Below, one piece after another: positions 34,955 through 46,182 of a stretch of 64,000 bases of DNA (its first letter is position 1; every line of letters begins with the position of its first letter). Source of the stretch: Pegoplata infirma (lineage: Eukaryota > Arthropoda > Insecta > Diptera > Anthomyiidae); contig OY992537.1 in NCBI GenBank assembly GCA_963921195.1, positions 150,071,341 through 150,135,340 of the forward strand, given 5' to 3'. A program made the position numbers and the translations under genes. Below the pieces are notes generated by a model that was not told the origin of the DNA, ran no database searches, and worked only from the letters and a program-made list of their open reading frames with translations.

Positions 34955-35745
34955 TTTTTTTTTTTGCCACGCCCCTGGCCGTCGCCATTTTTGTTTTTTT
35001 ATTCACTGCGTCGGCATATGCATATCGTTGTTCATGGTTTGACAACAGCTACATTTTTGACTTTAATAATTTTTGACCCAACGTCAAATTTTTGTTGTGA
35101 CTAACTCCCACTTTTTTTAAACACAAAGAAAGACGATTCAATTTGATCAAACCCTTGCTTTAAAAGTTTTCACTTTTATGTATAATCAAAAAAGTAACAG
35201 GGATTTTAAAAATGAGAAATTTTATTATCTAAAATTCAAAAGAAGAAAAACTAAAATCGGTTAAGAATTGCGATCTGTAGGGCAAATTGCACAACAAAAG
35301 TAAATTTTTCCCCACTGTGCGACGGCAAGGGGCGTGACAAAAAAAAATATTTTGGAAATTGACTTTACTTTATATTAATCCGAGGGGGTGACCAGTTCAA
35401 GTTTTGGTGTGTGTGTGAATAGTTTGAACCAATTTAGTAGTAGGTAATTAGTAAAATTTGACGCATGATGATATTTTTAATTTTTTTAAATACCTACATA
35501 TAGCTTTTTTGTTTATGCATGAAAGTAAAAACTTTAAAAGCTAGAGTTTAATGAAATTTGGAAAAAAAAATTGGGCGTTAGGTGGGTAGAAAATCGAGAT
35601 ACCGAAGTCACAGCAAAAATCAAGGGCAAAAATGTAGATGTTGTCAGACCATGAACAACGATATGCATAATGTTAAGATCGGACTTCAAATGGCGACGCA
35701 GTGAATAAAAAACTAAAAGGGCGACGGCCAGTGGCGTGGCAAAAA
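34955..35745. repeat. 0.8-kb inverted repeat (foldback-like)
   Basis: TTTGCCACGCCCCTGGCCGT CGCC, TTCACTGCGTCG and CATATCGTTGTTCATGGT on the left are mirrored by ACCATGAACAACGATATG, CGACGCAGTGAA and GGGCGACGGCCAGTGGCGTG on the right. The centre is near 35340. Arms are diverged. Confidence 0.65.
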
Positions 35746-35759
35746 AATATATATATATA

Positions 35760-38390
35760 TAAGGGTGTTCTTAACAGTAAGGGAAAAATTTAAAATGTTT
35801 TAATTGCTTGGCACTGGGCAAATTATTGTTCCTTTATACTAAAAACTTAAAAAAATAAAATTTGGAGTTAATGCGATAACTTTAAGTGGACGCGGAAACG
35901 TCCCACATTGGGAACTTTGTGTGAAAAAGGCGCGCATCGAAGTTTTTTTGTCATAACTCTTGAACGGATAGGAATTTCACGACATTCTTTACCATTATAA
36001 AAACTGGACACCTTAAGGAACTCACACATGTGGATTGGACATTTTTCGCATTTGTACCCTACTTGTAAATTTAAGGCAAAGTTGGTTAATTTATTCATAA
36101 AAAATAATTAAATTGGAGCTCAATTATTTCAAAAACTTTTTGATTTTAAGTGAAAATATAACAGCTTACCATTCAATACGAAGTGTTTCTTTCATATTTT
36201 GGTGCAGTCTACAACCTACACTAAAATAACCTGCAAAATTAACTGTTATTTATCTATTATCATCTTCGATTATTTAAACAAAAATAATGCGGAAAAATAT
36301 CAAACAAAGAAGCAACACACGGTAAATAAGCATTATTTCAAAAAAATTATTTTTTTGCAATAATTGTTAAGATATTTGGTAAAAAAAAATATTATAAAAA
36401 CACTACTCTATAATCAGTACTTCCAACATTTCTGTCTGCCTTATTAGGGTTATATTTGGATAAACTTATTAAAAACATCTTGCAGGTTGTTTGTTTTAGA
36501 GTTTTGTCTGTTAAAGTTTCTTTAATAATTTTTAAAGTGCCTATGTGATCTTTTCAGAGCCTCCTCCGATAATTGTCAAGAAACAAGACATATATTTTTT
36601 ATATGATACTTAATTAGTTAAAAATAATTTTAATACCAACGGGCAATCACAATTATTGTATAAATAATGTCATGAGCTAGAATTGTATGCATAGTGGGGA
36701 CTCATGATCCACCAACCATACTTTTAACTAATAATTTTTCAGTTTCATGTATGTATTTTCTAAACTTAACTGAATTATTTTTTTTTTTCATTTGCATTGA
36801 TACACAGAAGTATTATATCAACCCGTTTTATAAAATCTTCTTCTATTCCAGTTATTTTGGCCGTAATGCGGTCAAGAAAGCCTGTTAGTTACAAGCATTA
36901 GGTGAAACTCCGTTTGCCTTAATAAAGTATAGTAGGGTATCAAAATCAGTAATCATTGGAAACCGCGGTTAACTGTTAACAATATATATCATTTAAGTAA
37001 ATTTTTATAATAAAACGATTATTAGTAAAGTATTTTAAAAAATAATCACTTTAAAAAGATTTTTTTTTCGTTAACAGACCCCACTTTAAACCTCATTCCA
37101 GGCCGCAGCTGCAACTGGCTGCACTAGTTTCTACCTCAGGAGTATTAAGCAATACTTCTAGTTTATTGTACAAAAGGAATCGCCCTTCCCTTTCATTCCC
37201 CACAAAAGTTGCAATCCATAATTTAAACTGTTTTTTTCTAATTTTTTAAAAATTGACACTTTTTGATGGCCTGTATTCCCTACTTACAAAGAGCAATATT
37301 AAATACAATAAAATGGGTAACAAAGGTACTAGTTATAGCTACAATCTTCACTTAATTTCAGGAAAATCGCATTATTGGAAGTAGTTTTAAAAAATAAAAT
37401 AAAAATGGTCTTCAAAAAAAAATATTTTTTTCAAATTTTTGGAAAAGTCCTTACTTTGAATTTATGTCCTGACTAAACTAAGCGATGGATTTTCTTTCTA
37501 TGAACGGTTTTCTTTCTCCTAGGGTGTCTACTTAGCGAATATGAGCAAGTTTAGTAAATAACCAAACATTTGTTTGGCTCTCAAATGCGCGTCTAGGATC
37601 CAATGTGCGTCCTGAAGTTTGAAAAACGAATTACAAGTGGAAAAAATTACTTTTTACTCATTTTCTCAATTTTTTCGACATTTTAAGTTAACTTTGAATT
37701 CAAATGGTTACAGAATTGTGATGTGGAGTACATTACCTTTGTAATAAGGCAATAAAAACTAAAATCGGTTAGAAATCAGCCAAGTTATTATAACTGCCCC
37801 AGGCAACTAGCGTGTGACAGACCACTTGATCAAAGATTTCGAGTTCCATTTTTGAAATTGATTGAAATTATCTACTATAGCAACATTTTTTTATTCTTTA
37901 AGTCCCAATGTACTAAGGTGATAAGCATTTTTCATATTGTGTTATGCTAACTTGTTTTAAATAAATGGTAAAAAGGTCTTCATTTTTCAACCCTGTTTTC
38001 AAATCTCCAATTTCAAATTTTTATTTTTTTTTGGCAAATAAAATTTAAAAAATTGTCCATTGGACTATAGGATTTTGTTAAGCACATACAAGGGAATAAA
38101 AACTACAAAAATTGTAGACATTCCTTTTTTCATTCGGCTAGTTCAGCGATTTTATTTCGGCGGATTTCGAGATAATAGTGATTTTGGTAACTTTTTTAGC
38201 TTTTAGTTAATTTTTTTTATTATTTTTTAACAAACCTCATATGTTTTCTACCGAATTATTGCAGCATATAATAAGAGCGGAATTAAGACATGAAAAATTG
38301 ACCCAATTAAAGGTCAAAGGTCAAATTTTAGAAGAATTTAATTTTTAAAGATTACATTTTTTTTTGAGCGGATGTTAATGAAACTGAACC
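35760..38390. mobile_element. Second copy of the TAAGGGTGTTCTTA element, interrupted and truncated
   Basis: 35760-35903 matches the left end of the 21652 copy. The match resumes at 37608 (CGTCCTGAAGTTTGAAAAAC) and continues to about 38385, near the palindrome centre, after which the second arm is missing. The interruption is 35904-37607. Confidence 0.8.
35904..37607. mobile_element. Transib-like element, TIR CACATTGG, 5-bp TSD CGTCC
   Basis: The left end CACATTGGGA and right end (inverse) CACATTGGATCC are flanked by a perfect CGTCC on both sides (35899-35903, 37608-37612). The insertion splits a repeat whose unbroken form is present at 21780-21800. A 5-bp GC-rich duplication and CAC(A/T)(A/T)TGG-like ends are the published Transib hallmarks. 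The only coding trace is a minus-strand frame (36098-35868) with GYKCEKCPIHMC, not identified. The TIR is short, so the class is tentative. Confidence 0.55.
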
Positions 38391-39250
38391 TTCGGAAAAA
38401 TTCCGATAACTTTCGAACTAACAGCAATATCGTCTAGGGGAAAAATACATTTAGACTTAAATTTAGTAAAGAACATTTCATATTCATATGGATATCGTCT
38501 ATCTCTTCACATAAATACTCCCAAAATTTACATAATTTCGTGAACAAAATATTTAACGAAGACAAATTTTTACATGGTTTTACCACCTTTAGATAGGTAT
38601 TAAATCCCATATAGTTTCTTAAGAAAAAATTACACATAAATCAAAAAAAAAAAGATTTTCACCACTTTCCCCTTTTTTGAACCCCTAACATGGCCGATAA
38701 GCCGAGACACCCCAACCTTAGAATTGTCTCTTTTATATATATTTTAAGTTTCGGACAAATCGGTTCAAAAAATATTACTTCCCTGGTAAGTACGTAGAAC
38801 AAAGTGATAAAAAGGATGATGTTGGAGAGGGCCTGTTTTTTGGGATAAAATCATATCTATGTTTTATCTGATATCATTATATAATGATGATTTTAATTCA
38901 GAAAGTGATTGGAATTTTTATGAAAAATTATTCAAAAATACATATGTAGATAAAATTTTTATACCATACATGTTAAAAAAATTTTGAAGTTTTTGGTATT
39001 AATTTTATTATTCGTTGAATAAAGAGTTTTTTGTTGTATATAATTTCCGATACTTAATTAATTATGTTTTTTTAATGGTTTCTTTAAGGGTTCAATACAA
39101 AATTTTAAAATTTTTCTTTATTAAATTATATATTTCCAGTATGATTTTTGTCGTATGTTCAAAGAAATTAACTTTATGTTTAAAAAATGTAACATTTGAC
39201 AAACGTATTCTAAAGCCAAAACGCTAATGACTTCTGTGTAATTATAACTA
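38391..39250. other. Unassigned AT-rich sequence
   Basis: No terminal repeats or coding signal recognised. Short frames 38434-38637 (minus) and 39015-39227 (plus) lack family features. Confidence 0.4.
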
Positions 39251-40802
39251 CACAGAAAATAATATCTTACTTATTTTTTCAATTAAAAATGGTTTTGATT
39301 TTAAATTTAACTTTAATTAAACATTTTAATGGATTCAATTAATGTTTTAATTGAATTCATAACTTTACTGAAAACAAATAAAACAAACAAAACAGGTTTT
39401 GTATGCATTGGTATTAGTAGTCAACGCATAAAAAAATGCAAAAACCAACAAAAAAAAACCTTTAGTGTTATTGTATTGTACTTTGGTGGTGCAAATGAAT
39501 ACATACGAAATTCTACACAACAACTTTTAGTTATATTTTTTTCTTTGAAGCGAGTGGTCGTTGCGGATAAAGTTATTTACGTTTATATACAGAAAAAATA
39601 TGAAATTTTATTCTTTAATTCACTTGAAATTGATATTCAATTAAATATTTTAATTGATTCAATTATTTTTTTTATTGATTCTTTTGCATTTTTTTTTAAA
39701 CAATGGAAAAAAACAACCCTCTTATTTCTTTGCATGTCAGTTTTCTGTACCAAACATATTGCACGCTCTTTTTGTGCTTTTTCTACACATTAAAATATTT
39801 GCCAAAGAAATGTTGTTGTTGTTTTGTGTATGTGCTTCTTATTCCCGTTATAAAATCACTGGCGTTTTAAAGAAAATAAAAAATTGCAATAATACTTGTT
39901 ACTAAAGCAACTGCGTTGTCTCGTCGTTCTTTGGAACAGTTTGCTTAAAGAAGTTGTGTTATGAAGGCGTTTGTTTAGTTTGTGGAATAATTAAAGTAAG
40001 TATAGAAAAAAAAAAATATTTAAAATTTGTATATATGAGTAATTTTTTTTTCTTTATTTTAGCAGAAAGACGGAAATTTCAAGAAAACATCAAACAGTGC
40101 CTAAAAGGGTCAAAGGTTAATATTTTTGGGAGTTCCAAGACTATAAAAAAGTAAGTAAAGCAATTAAATTTGTTTTTTTTTTTAAAACTTATAAAAATAT
40201 ATTTTTCTTTTACTTTCTAGAAAATATATTTACTGACATCAATTTTTTTTAGTGTAATCTGGTGAAATTTGTGGCGTTGGCAAACTACTTCCCTTCTTGG
40301 CTACATACAAGTGTGTGAAAAATTGTGCAGTTGTCAGGTTTGATGTCATTTAAATTTTAATGTAATAAAAAAATATTAAAAAATATAACAAAAATATTTT
40401 TATTTTTATTAAATATTTTAATTCATTTAATTAAAAGTTTAATTGATTTTTGGTTTTATTTCAATTAAATAAAATAATTCAATCAATTAAAATTTCAATT
40501 CATTTTTATTTTCGTTTTCAATTATCCGTGTAATTTATTCAATTACAATTTTAATTGAATTTTAGCTTAATATTCAATTAAATCTTTAATTCTTTTAATT
40601 AAAATTTTAATTAAATTTTAAAATTATTTTCAACAAACTTTTTTTAAAAAAGTTATTAAAAGTTTAATTGAAAATAATTTCAATTATTTACTAAAATTTT
40701 TTTTAATTAATATGCGCATTTTCGTGATAGGTCCGACTTCAATTAATTTTTTAATTGAATCAACGAATTTCGTAATTGAAATTAATTTCAATTTTTTTTG
40801 TG
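39251..40802. mobile_element. TA-target element, TIR CACAGAAAA, AATTAAAA-rich
   Basis: TA|CACAGAAAATAATATC at 39249 and CAATTTTTTTTGTG|TA at 40804. The right half is dense in TTTTAATTGAAT/ATTCAATTAAAA words in both orientations. The plus-strand frames 39329-39905 lie within these and look like chance. Same termini as 13761-14412. Confidence 0.55.
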
Positions 40803-40965
40803 TACAGCAATTTTGGCTTAGGGATATGAAAATTTAATACTTAAACTATATTCAGTCCAAAACTGGAGAAAATCCATATACCATTTTGAAGATATTTGAT
40901 GTTAAACATTAAAAACAGTCACCTAAAAAGTTGAGTTTTGCTACATAGGAAAGGTATTTTAGCAA

Positions 40966-41322
40966 TTACTTACATATGTGTTTAGCCCAAACATTTTTTT
41001 TCGCGGAATTATTTTTTTTACCAATAGCTTTTTTTGCGGATTTTTTGGGGGATTTTTTTTTTTTCTGAAAAATAATTTGTTTTACCAATTTTTTTGCAAT
41101 AATCTTTTTTACATTGTGGATGGTATCCATTGCCGAACATAACTCTTTTACTTTTTTAAAAAAGCTTAAGTCATAAATTTTCAGTGATTTTTGTGATAGC
41201 ATTTTCCGTTTTTTTAATGTATCATCAGCTTGAATTTCTATGATATCATCATCACTGCTTGATACTTCAGGATCTGAAGAGCAGCTCTTAAAAAGCCGTT
41301 TATGTATGTATATCTTCTGCAT
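40966..41322 (-). CDS. Unidentified 118-codon minus-strand frame, probably transposon-derived
   Basis: From MQKIYIHKRLFKSCSSDPEV it runs through an acidic Ser/Asp segment (SSSDDDIIEI), then a Lys-rich tail (KKKKSPKKSAKKAIGKK). Part of the tail (AMDTIHNVKKIIAKKL) is the translation of a repeat also present near 49460-49490, so at least the C-terminal half is repeat-encoded. The first 60 residues look more protein-like than neighbouring frames, and a TAGTGTTTGGG-family end lies just upstream (41410-41515). It may be a remnant of that element's ORF. Function unknown. Confidence 0.3.
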   Translation of the reverse strand: MQKIYIHKRLFKSCSSDPEVSSSDDDIIEIQADDTLKKRKMLSQKSLKIYDLSFFKKVKELCSAMDTIHNVKKIIAKKLVKQIIFQKKKKSPKKSAKKAIGKKNNSAKKNVWAKHICK

Positions 41323-41409
41323 ACATTTTTAAACACCCTCTTGATACATTCTAAACATTTTGTTTCAAATTTTCTTTTATATTAAGAATGAATTAAAATA
41401 ATATTATAA

Positions 41410-41515
41410 AATTCCCGGATTTCCCGGAAAAATAAAAAAAAAATCTTGGGAATTCCCTTCAAAATTTTCCCGGGAAATGCAACCCGAGAATTCCCGGACC
41501 CCAAATATAACTTAC
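41410..41515. mobile_element. Right end of a TAGTGTTTGGG-family hAT-like element
   Basis: AAATTCCCGGATTTCCCGG, then TTCCCGGGAAATGCAACCCG and AGAATTCCCGGACCCCAAA match 9558-9660. The other end is not identified nearby. Confidence 0.65.
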
Positions 41516-41784
41516 CACACATATGCGTTAGATAAAAAAAATGCGATTTGAATCGATAAAAAACATAAATACCAATTCCCCCATTGCCCCCACCAATAGC
41601 ATGCCCTTACGTTCTTCAATATTCTGTAAAGTTTACTCGGGAGATATTGAGATGTTTCAAAAAAATTTTGCAAGGAAATTACTATCAACAATTGTCAACT
41701 TCTTGGACCTGCTTCGTAACGATCAGAGACATAAGTCCCAAGTCCCACTCTATTACAACCTAATTTATCTACATATATAATATT

Positions 41785-42316
41785 TTTATACCCTCCAACC
41801 ACAGTATGGGGGTATGCTCACTTTGTCATTCCGTGTGTAACGCATCGAAATATCGGTCTAGGACCCCATAAAGTATATATATTATTGATCAGTGATCGAT
41901 TCTAAGACATTCTAGCGATGTCCGTCCGTCCGTCCGTCTGTAGAGGACACGATACAGTCCAAAATAAAAGAGCTAGGCTTTCGAAGTTTAGCACGATACT
42001 GTCTTATTTTCCTAGGCAGGTTAAGTTCGGAAATGGGCAAAATCGGACCAAGGGGGAAAAAGTTCCCCCTTGGAGAACTGAACCAACCTCTGAAAAAATA
42101 CACTTTTTTTACATGTTTTTTGTATTTTTGTTAAATAAATGAAACATTTGTTATATTTATCGGGATGGGAAGGTGCTCTCAACGTCCCCCACTGACCCCC
42201 ATCACCCCCTCCCCCCCACCCCCAAAAACAAACGCCCCTGACAATTTTTTTTTTATTTTTTTACATTTTGGAGGGTATAAAAGATTCGGCACAACCGAAT
42301 TTAACACTCACTTGTT
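41785..42316 (+). repeat. Fly interspersed repeat, TATACCCTCC...GAGGGTATAAAAGATTCGGC type
   Basis: Starts TTTTATACCCTCCAACCACA and has TTTGTCATTCCGTGTGTAAC, CATCGAAATATCGGTCTAGG, CGATGTCCGTCCGTCCGTCC. It ends GGAGGGTATAAAAGATTCGG CACAACCGAATTTAACACTC. The same unit is at 48944-49530, with partial copies at 5218-5400 and 53020-53060. Non-coding, widespread in fly intergenic DNA as I recall. Confidence 0.7.
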
Positions 42317-42653
42317 TATTTTAACAAAGGTCAAAATAAAAACTTTAATTCAAAAAAATATAAAATTAATTTTTAAAAACGGTCGTAAATGTTGTAAAAA
42401 TTATAATGGCAGTTAACATTTTTCATGGTATTTGCCAACGTTCGCAAAGAATTTGAACTTGCATTAAAGCCAGCACTCTGTCAGTAATTTTTTTTTACGG
42501 TATGGTTAGCAAATTTCTGATTGGGGTATTACGTGATAATCTAAAGCCTTTTGATTGTCAGGTAAAATCTTACTGCTGCAAATATTACATTGCCAATTGA
42601 GTAATTACCCTTTTATCATTGTTCATAAAAGTAACGTATCATTTCTTTTACAG
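42317..42653 (+). other. Intron upstream of the mib2 terminal exon
   Basis: AT-rich, ending in a pyrimidine tract and TTTTACAG at 42653. A GTAAAA donor-like site at 42562 would give a 92-bp intron, but the frame before it (…GVLRDNLKPFDCQ) does not resemble the Mib2 linker, so I did not call an exon. Confidence 0.6.
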
Positions 42654-44693
42654 GCTCTTGGAAAGCTCTGTAAAATAGTTAAAGTTTATTCAGATGGTGA
42701 TTTACGCATTGAACAACTAAATGATGGCTTTGAGTGGACTCTTAATCCCAAATGTGTCAAATTGGAACGTTCGCCGTTGGCAACTGCAGCTGAACGCTCT
42801 AATAGCATGATGGATTTAAGTCATCGACGAACGGATCATATAATGAAACCTTTGTCCGGTTTATCCGGTTCATCTATAGCTGATAAATTAGTACGAGAGG
42901 CCGCACAGGGGCATATTGACTTTGTCAAACAGTATTTAGATGATCACCCTGGCCAGGTTAACGCAATGAGTGGCGGTAAATCGTGCATTCAAGTGGCAGC
43001 CCACCAAGGTTTTGTTGATATTGTAAAGTTTTTAATAAGTAAGGGAGCCAATGTCAACGTTGTCGACAAAGAAGGCGATTCCGCCTTGCACTATGCAGCA
43101 TTTGGCAACCAGCCAAACACTATGCGAGTGTTGTTGCAAAATAGTGCTGATATTAATTTTTTAAACTCCAGTCATTGTTCCGCATTGCACATATGCGCGC
43201 ACAAGAAAACGCCGCACTGTGTTCGTGAGTTGTTGAGCTTTGGCGCAGATGTAAACATACAGGACTCATATGGGGATACGGCACTTCATGATGCTATTGG
43301 AAAAGAGAACACGGAAGTGGTTGAACTCTTGTGCAACGCTCCGAATCTTGATTTTACGGTTAAAAATAATAGAGGCTTTAACGTTCTCCACCATGCGTCT
43401 CTGAAAGGCAACGTTGTTGCTGCACGTCGTATACTACAGTTAGCTCGGCAACTTGTAAATGTGAAGAAAGATGATGGGTTTTCCGCACTTCATTTGGCAT
43501 CACTTAATGGTCACGTCGATGTAGTGGAAGCTCTTATTAGAGACGGTCAAGCCGAAATTGATATACGCAATAACCGACGTCAGACGCCATTTTTGTTGGC
43601 TGTATCTCAGGGTCATTCAGCTGTAATAGAAAAACTAGTTAAACTTGGTTGTGACATCACAGCTCAAGATGAGGATGGCGATAATTCATTGCACTTGTGT
43701 GTAATTAAAAAGGCAAACCTTTTGCAAGCTTCTGCACCGACAGAGGAAGATTCTCCAGAAATATTTGCTATTCATAATAACTTGCCACACATAAACGAGG
43801 ACCGACTGATGTATTCTATACTTTGTTATTTGTCTAAACAAGGTTGTCAAATCGAACAGAACAACAAGGGTGCAAATATTTTTGAATGGGTAACTGACCA
43901 AAATCTTAAACAATTTATTTTGGGAAATCAACGTACAGAACCAAGCTTACAAACGCAAGTATCAACAGCACCATCGACAAGTGCTTCGGCCGCAAACTGT
44001 TCAACAGACATATTATCGCACAATATTAAAATGTTGAATTTAGAATCCAATGAAATCGTTGGGCCAATAGTCTCAAACACTTTAACGTCAATATCGACAA
44101 ATCCAACTTTTGATAATATAAGTGAACAACTGCCAGAAAAGCCATCCAGCTCAAAACAATATCAGGCAAAAGTTATCACACCTTGCATGGGCCCTCAAAA
44201 AGAACCTTTTAAATTCAACGAGAATGCAAATAGTAATAACAATGATACCGATGGAGGAACAGAGTACGAAAATATTGCAGGATCGTGCAGTCAGAAATCC
44301 CAAAAAACAACTCAAGAAGCATGTATTGTGTGTGATGAAATTCTACAACTCATTAAGTTTGAACCTTGTCAACATCAGATATCATGTGAAGACTGCGGAA
44401 AACGAATGAAGAAATGTTTGCAATGCGGCATTCATATAGACAGACGAATTGAATGTAATGGGCGCGCTATAACTAACACAGAATTAACAAATATGCCATC
44501 AGCAGATAGACTCCGCTATTTGGAAAACAAAATACAGGAATACGAAGAGTCACATTATTGCAGTATATGTATGGAAAGAAGTCGTGACGTTGCATTTCTT
44601 TGTGGACATGGTGCATGCTCTTGCTGCGCTGAAACTTTGCGTACGTGTCATATGTGTCGCAAAACCATTCTAAAAAAGATTAATTTGTATTAA
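42654..44693 (+). CDS. mib2: mind bomb 2 terminal exon: REP2, ankyrin repeats, two RING fingers (E3 ubiquitin ligase)
   Basis: 679 codons plus TAA. Mib proteins are RING E3 ligases that ubiquitinate targets including Notch ligands; fly Mib2 is also known for muscle integrity. Numbering from the acceptor: residues 1-37 ALGKLCKIVKVYSDGD... are the second REP repeat. About 72-350 are eight or nine ankyrin repeats with ALHYAAFGNQ, TALHDAI, VLHHASLKGN and ALHLASLNGH cores. About 420-550 is a Ser/Thr/Asn-rich linker. RING one is C557, C560, C572, H574, C578, C581, C588, C591. RING two is C636, C639, C650, H652, C655, C658, C665, C668, ending in the usual hydrophobic tail. Only two RINGs, plus PCQH...CEDCGKRMKKC, point to Mib2 rather than three-RING Mib1. 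The start is the splice acceptor TTCTTTTACAG at 42653 in phase 0; the open frame extends to 42555 but that is intron. No frameshift or lost ligand residue is seen. The 5' exons are not on this strand in the window. Confidence 0.92.
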   Translation, partial: ALGKLCKIVKVYSDGDLRIEQLNDGFEWTLNPKCVKLERSPLATAAERSNSMMDLSHRRTDHIMKPLSGLSGSSIADKLVREAAQGHIDFVKQYLDDHPGQVNAMSGGKSCIQVAAHQGFVDIVKFLISKGANVNVVDKEGDSALHYAAFGNQPNTMRVLLQNSADINFLNSSHCSALHICAHKKTPHCVRELLSFGADVNIQDSYGDTALHDAIGKENTEVVELLCNAPNLDFTVKNNRGFNVLHHASLKGNVVAARRILQLARQLVNVKKDDGFSALHLASLNGHVDVVEALIRDGQAEIDIRNNRRQTPFLLAVSQGHSAVIEKLVKLGCDITAQDEDGDNSLHLCVIKKANLLQASAPTEEDSPEIFAIHNNLPHINEDRLMYSILCYLSKQGCQIEQNNKGANIFEWVTDQNLKQFILGNQRTEPSLQTQVSTAPSTSASAANCSTDILSHNIKMLNLESNEIVGPIVSNTLTSISTNPTFDNISEQLPEKPSSSKQYQAKVITPCMGPQKEPFKFNENANSNNNDTDGGTEYENIAGSCSQKSQKTTQEACIVCDEILQLIKFEPCQHQISCEDCGKRMKKCLQCGIHIDRRIECNGRAITNTELTNMPSADRLRYLENKIQEYEESHYCSICMERSRDVAFLCGHGACSCCAETLRTCHMCRKTILKKINLY

Positions 44694-44778
44694 GCTAATA
44701 ACACTAGTTTACATGATTTTTCGCTCATATTTCTAAAGTATTTTGACCCTTTCCATATTTGCGGCCCATGTCCTTAAT

Positions 44779-44784
44779 AATAAA
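44779..44784 (+). promoter_or_regulatory. Probable mib2 polyadenylation signal
   Basis: AATAAA lies 86 bp after the mib2 stop codon, inside CTTAATAATAAAAATC. It is the first canonical signal downstream. A repeat arm (TTAAGATGGCGGCC...) starts about 15 bp further on, so the 3' UTR is probably only about 100 nt. Inference from position and consensus only. Confidence 0.55.
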
Positions 44785-44800
44785 AATCAAAGGAAATTGT

Positions 44801-45043
44801 TAAGATGGCGGCCTTGACCTAAATTTGATAAAATTTTGTGGGTTGGTAGAGGGGTCAAAAATACATCGAGTGGTACCAATTTCAAGGAGCGGTCACGCCC
44901 CCTTTCGGAGGGGCGGGGCTTCAAAGTTAAAAATTCTTTTGTAAATATGTTAAAAACTACTTGTCCTATTTGGACGAGATTAGTTGCATTCGAAAGCTTA
45001 TACAAATACCTTTCAATAATGTCGAAGGTGTGACTCAGTTTAA
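44801..45043. repeat. Left arm of outer inverted repeat (partner 60719-60963)
   Basis: TAAGATGGCGGCCTTGACCT, TTTGATAAAATTTTGTGGG, TAGAGGGGTCAAA, TTTCAAGGAGCGGTCACGCC. The inverse, diverged, is at 60719-60963 with the same order and length. Starts about 15 bp past the mib2 poly(A) signal. Confidence 0.75.
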
Positions 45044-45261
45044 TTAACCCCTTAAGTGCCAAAACCCGCTTTAAAAGTTTTTTGTCATGACTTTTTTTAA
45101 AAAATGGTTGATATCTCAAAACTGCACGTATATAAGTAAAAATTTAGACCAAACAGATTGGTAGCCAAGTTATTAAGCTTTGATTTGAGCCAACCACTGG
45201 CGTTGTAGCTCTAAAATTAACCGAGATATTAAAGGTCAAAGTTAGATTTTTTTTTTGTTAT

Positions 45262-46182
45262 CCCGGGTGAAAATGAGCATGTATGTTCATACATGCTCAT
45301 ACATGATTCCATGTATGATAGTATATGAACAATATATGGAAATGCATGTCATATATGGGAGCATATATGAACATACACAAGTAATGTAATATTCCATATA
45401 TGTAAATGTATGCAACTATGTGTGGATAGGTATATGTCATACTCTTTCATATATGCTATGCATCTGCATAGCAGGTTGGGTTCCGCAGAAATTCGCAAAA
45501 TTGGACGAAGGTCATGTATGGGTTCAGTCTGAAAAAGTCGTTCGGTTGGACAATAATGATCATACATCATCAACATTGGTTATAATTTTTGTATTCTATA
45601 GGCGAATATGAACGGCACTAACGTAAACAACCAAATTTAGAAGAAAATTCGAACACTCTGACGGTATTACTGTCAGAGCTGCGAAGCATTTCATCCCTTA
45701 ATAAGATTTGGTGTTCTGAATTAAACTTTAATGATTGGATTCCCCAATCACAATTTATCGAATGAATTTACATTTGATTTTAAAATATAGAATGAATTCG
45801 GTTTCTTTTTCATTCGACTTTGAAATTGAATGCGTAAGTTTTTATAAATTCGATTTTTAAGTCTCATGAATTATAAATGAATGAAATAAAGAATGCATTC
45901 AATTTTAAAAATTCTCATAAACAAGAATTTGCTTTAATGGTAAAAATTGAATGCATTCCAAGAAATATTGATATTTAAAGATAATTGTATTCAGTGACTA
46001 TAAAAATCGAATGTATTTTATTTGTGAATTCATTCGAAAAGTGGTTAATTCTTCGAAGCTTTGATTATCCTAAAGTATCATAAAGTCCAAACCCGGGTGA
46101 AAATTACCATGTATGTTCATATATGATGCATATATGGATCTCCATACAAGTGCATATCCGTAATTTGAGGGTACATGTACAT
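45262..46182. repeat. CCCGGGTGAAAATGACC foldback family, left portions
   Basis: Two starts, CCCGGGTGAAAATGAGCATG (45262) and CCCGGGTGAAAATTACCATG (46091), each followed by CATGTATGTTCATA-type ATG/CAT-rich palindromes. The inverse end is at 50868-50951, and a second copy is at 57429-59655 (shared: CATATATGGGAGCATATATG, TGTGTGGATAGGTATATGTC, GGTTCAGTCTGAAAAA, TGACGGTATTACTGTCAGAG). Non-coding. Confidence 0.7.

Noticed and set aside
39329..39905. 154- and 83-codon plus-strand frames
   Set aside because: They lie within a TA-target element rich in AATTAAAA palindromes; the composition is that of random AT-rich DNA.
42483..42561. Possible small exon ending GVLRDNLKPFDCQ before GTAAAAT
   Set aside because: The donor looks good and the phase fits, but the residues do not match the Mib2 REP1-REP2 linker and would not close the phase with the 20272 donor. 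RNA evidence would settle it.
42555..42653. ATG at 42555 as start of the mib2 terminal ORF
   Set aside because: The 33 residues before 42654 are intronic (pyrimidine tract and CAG acceptor) and unlike Mib proteins; the protein needs upstream domains.
42555..44693. Assignment of the terminal exon to mib1
   Set aside because: Only two RINGs are present and the first matches the Mib2-type PCQH...CEDC...RMKKC; Mib1 has three RINGs.
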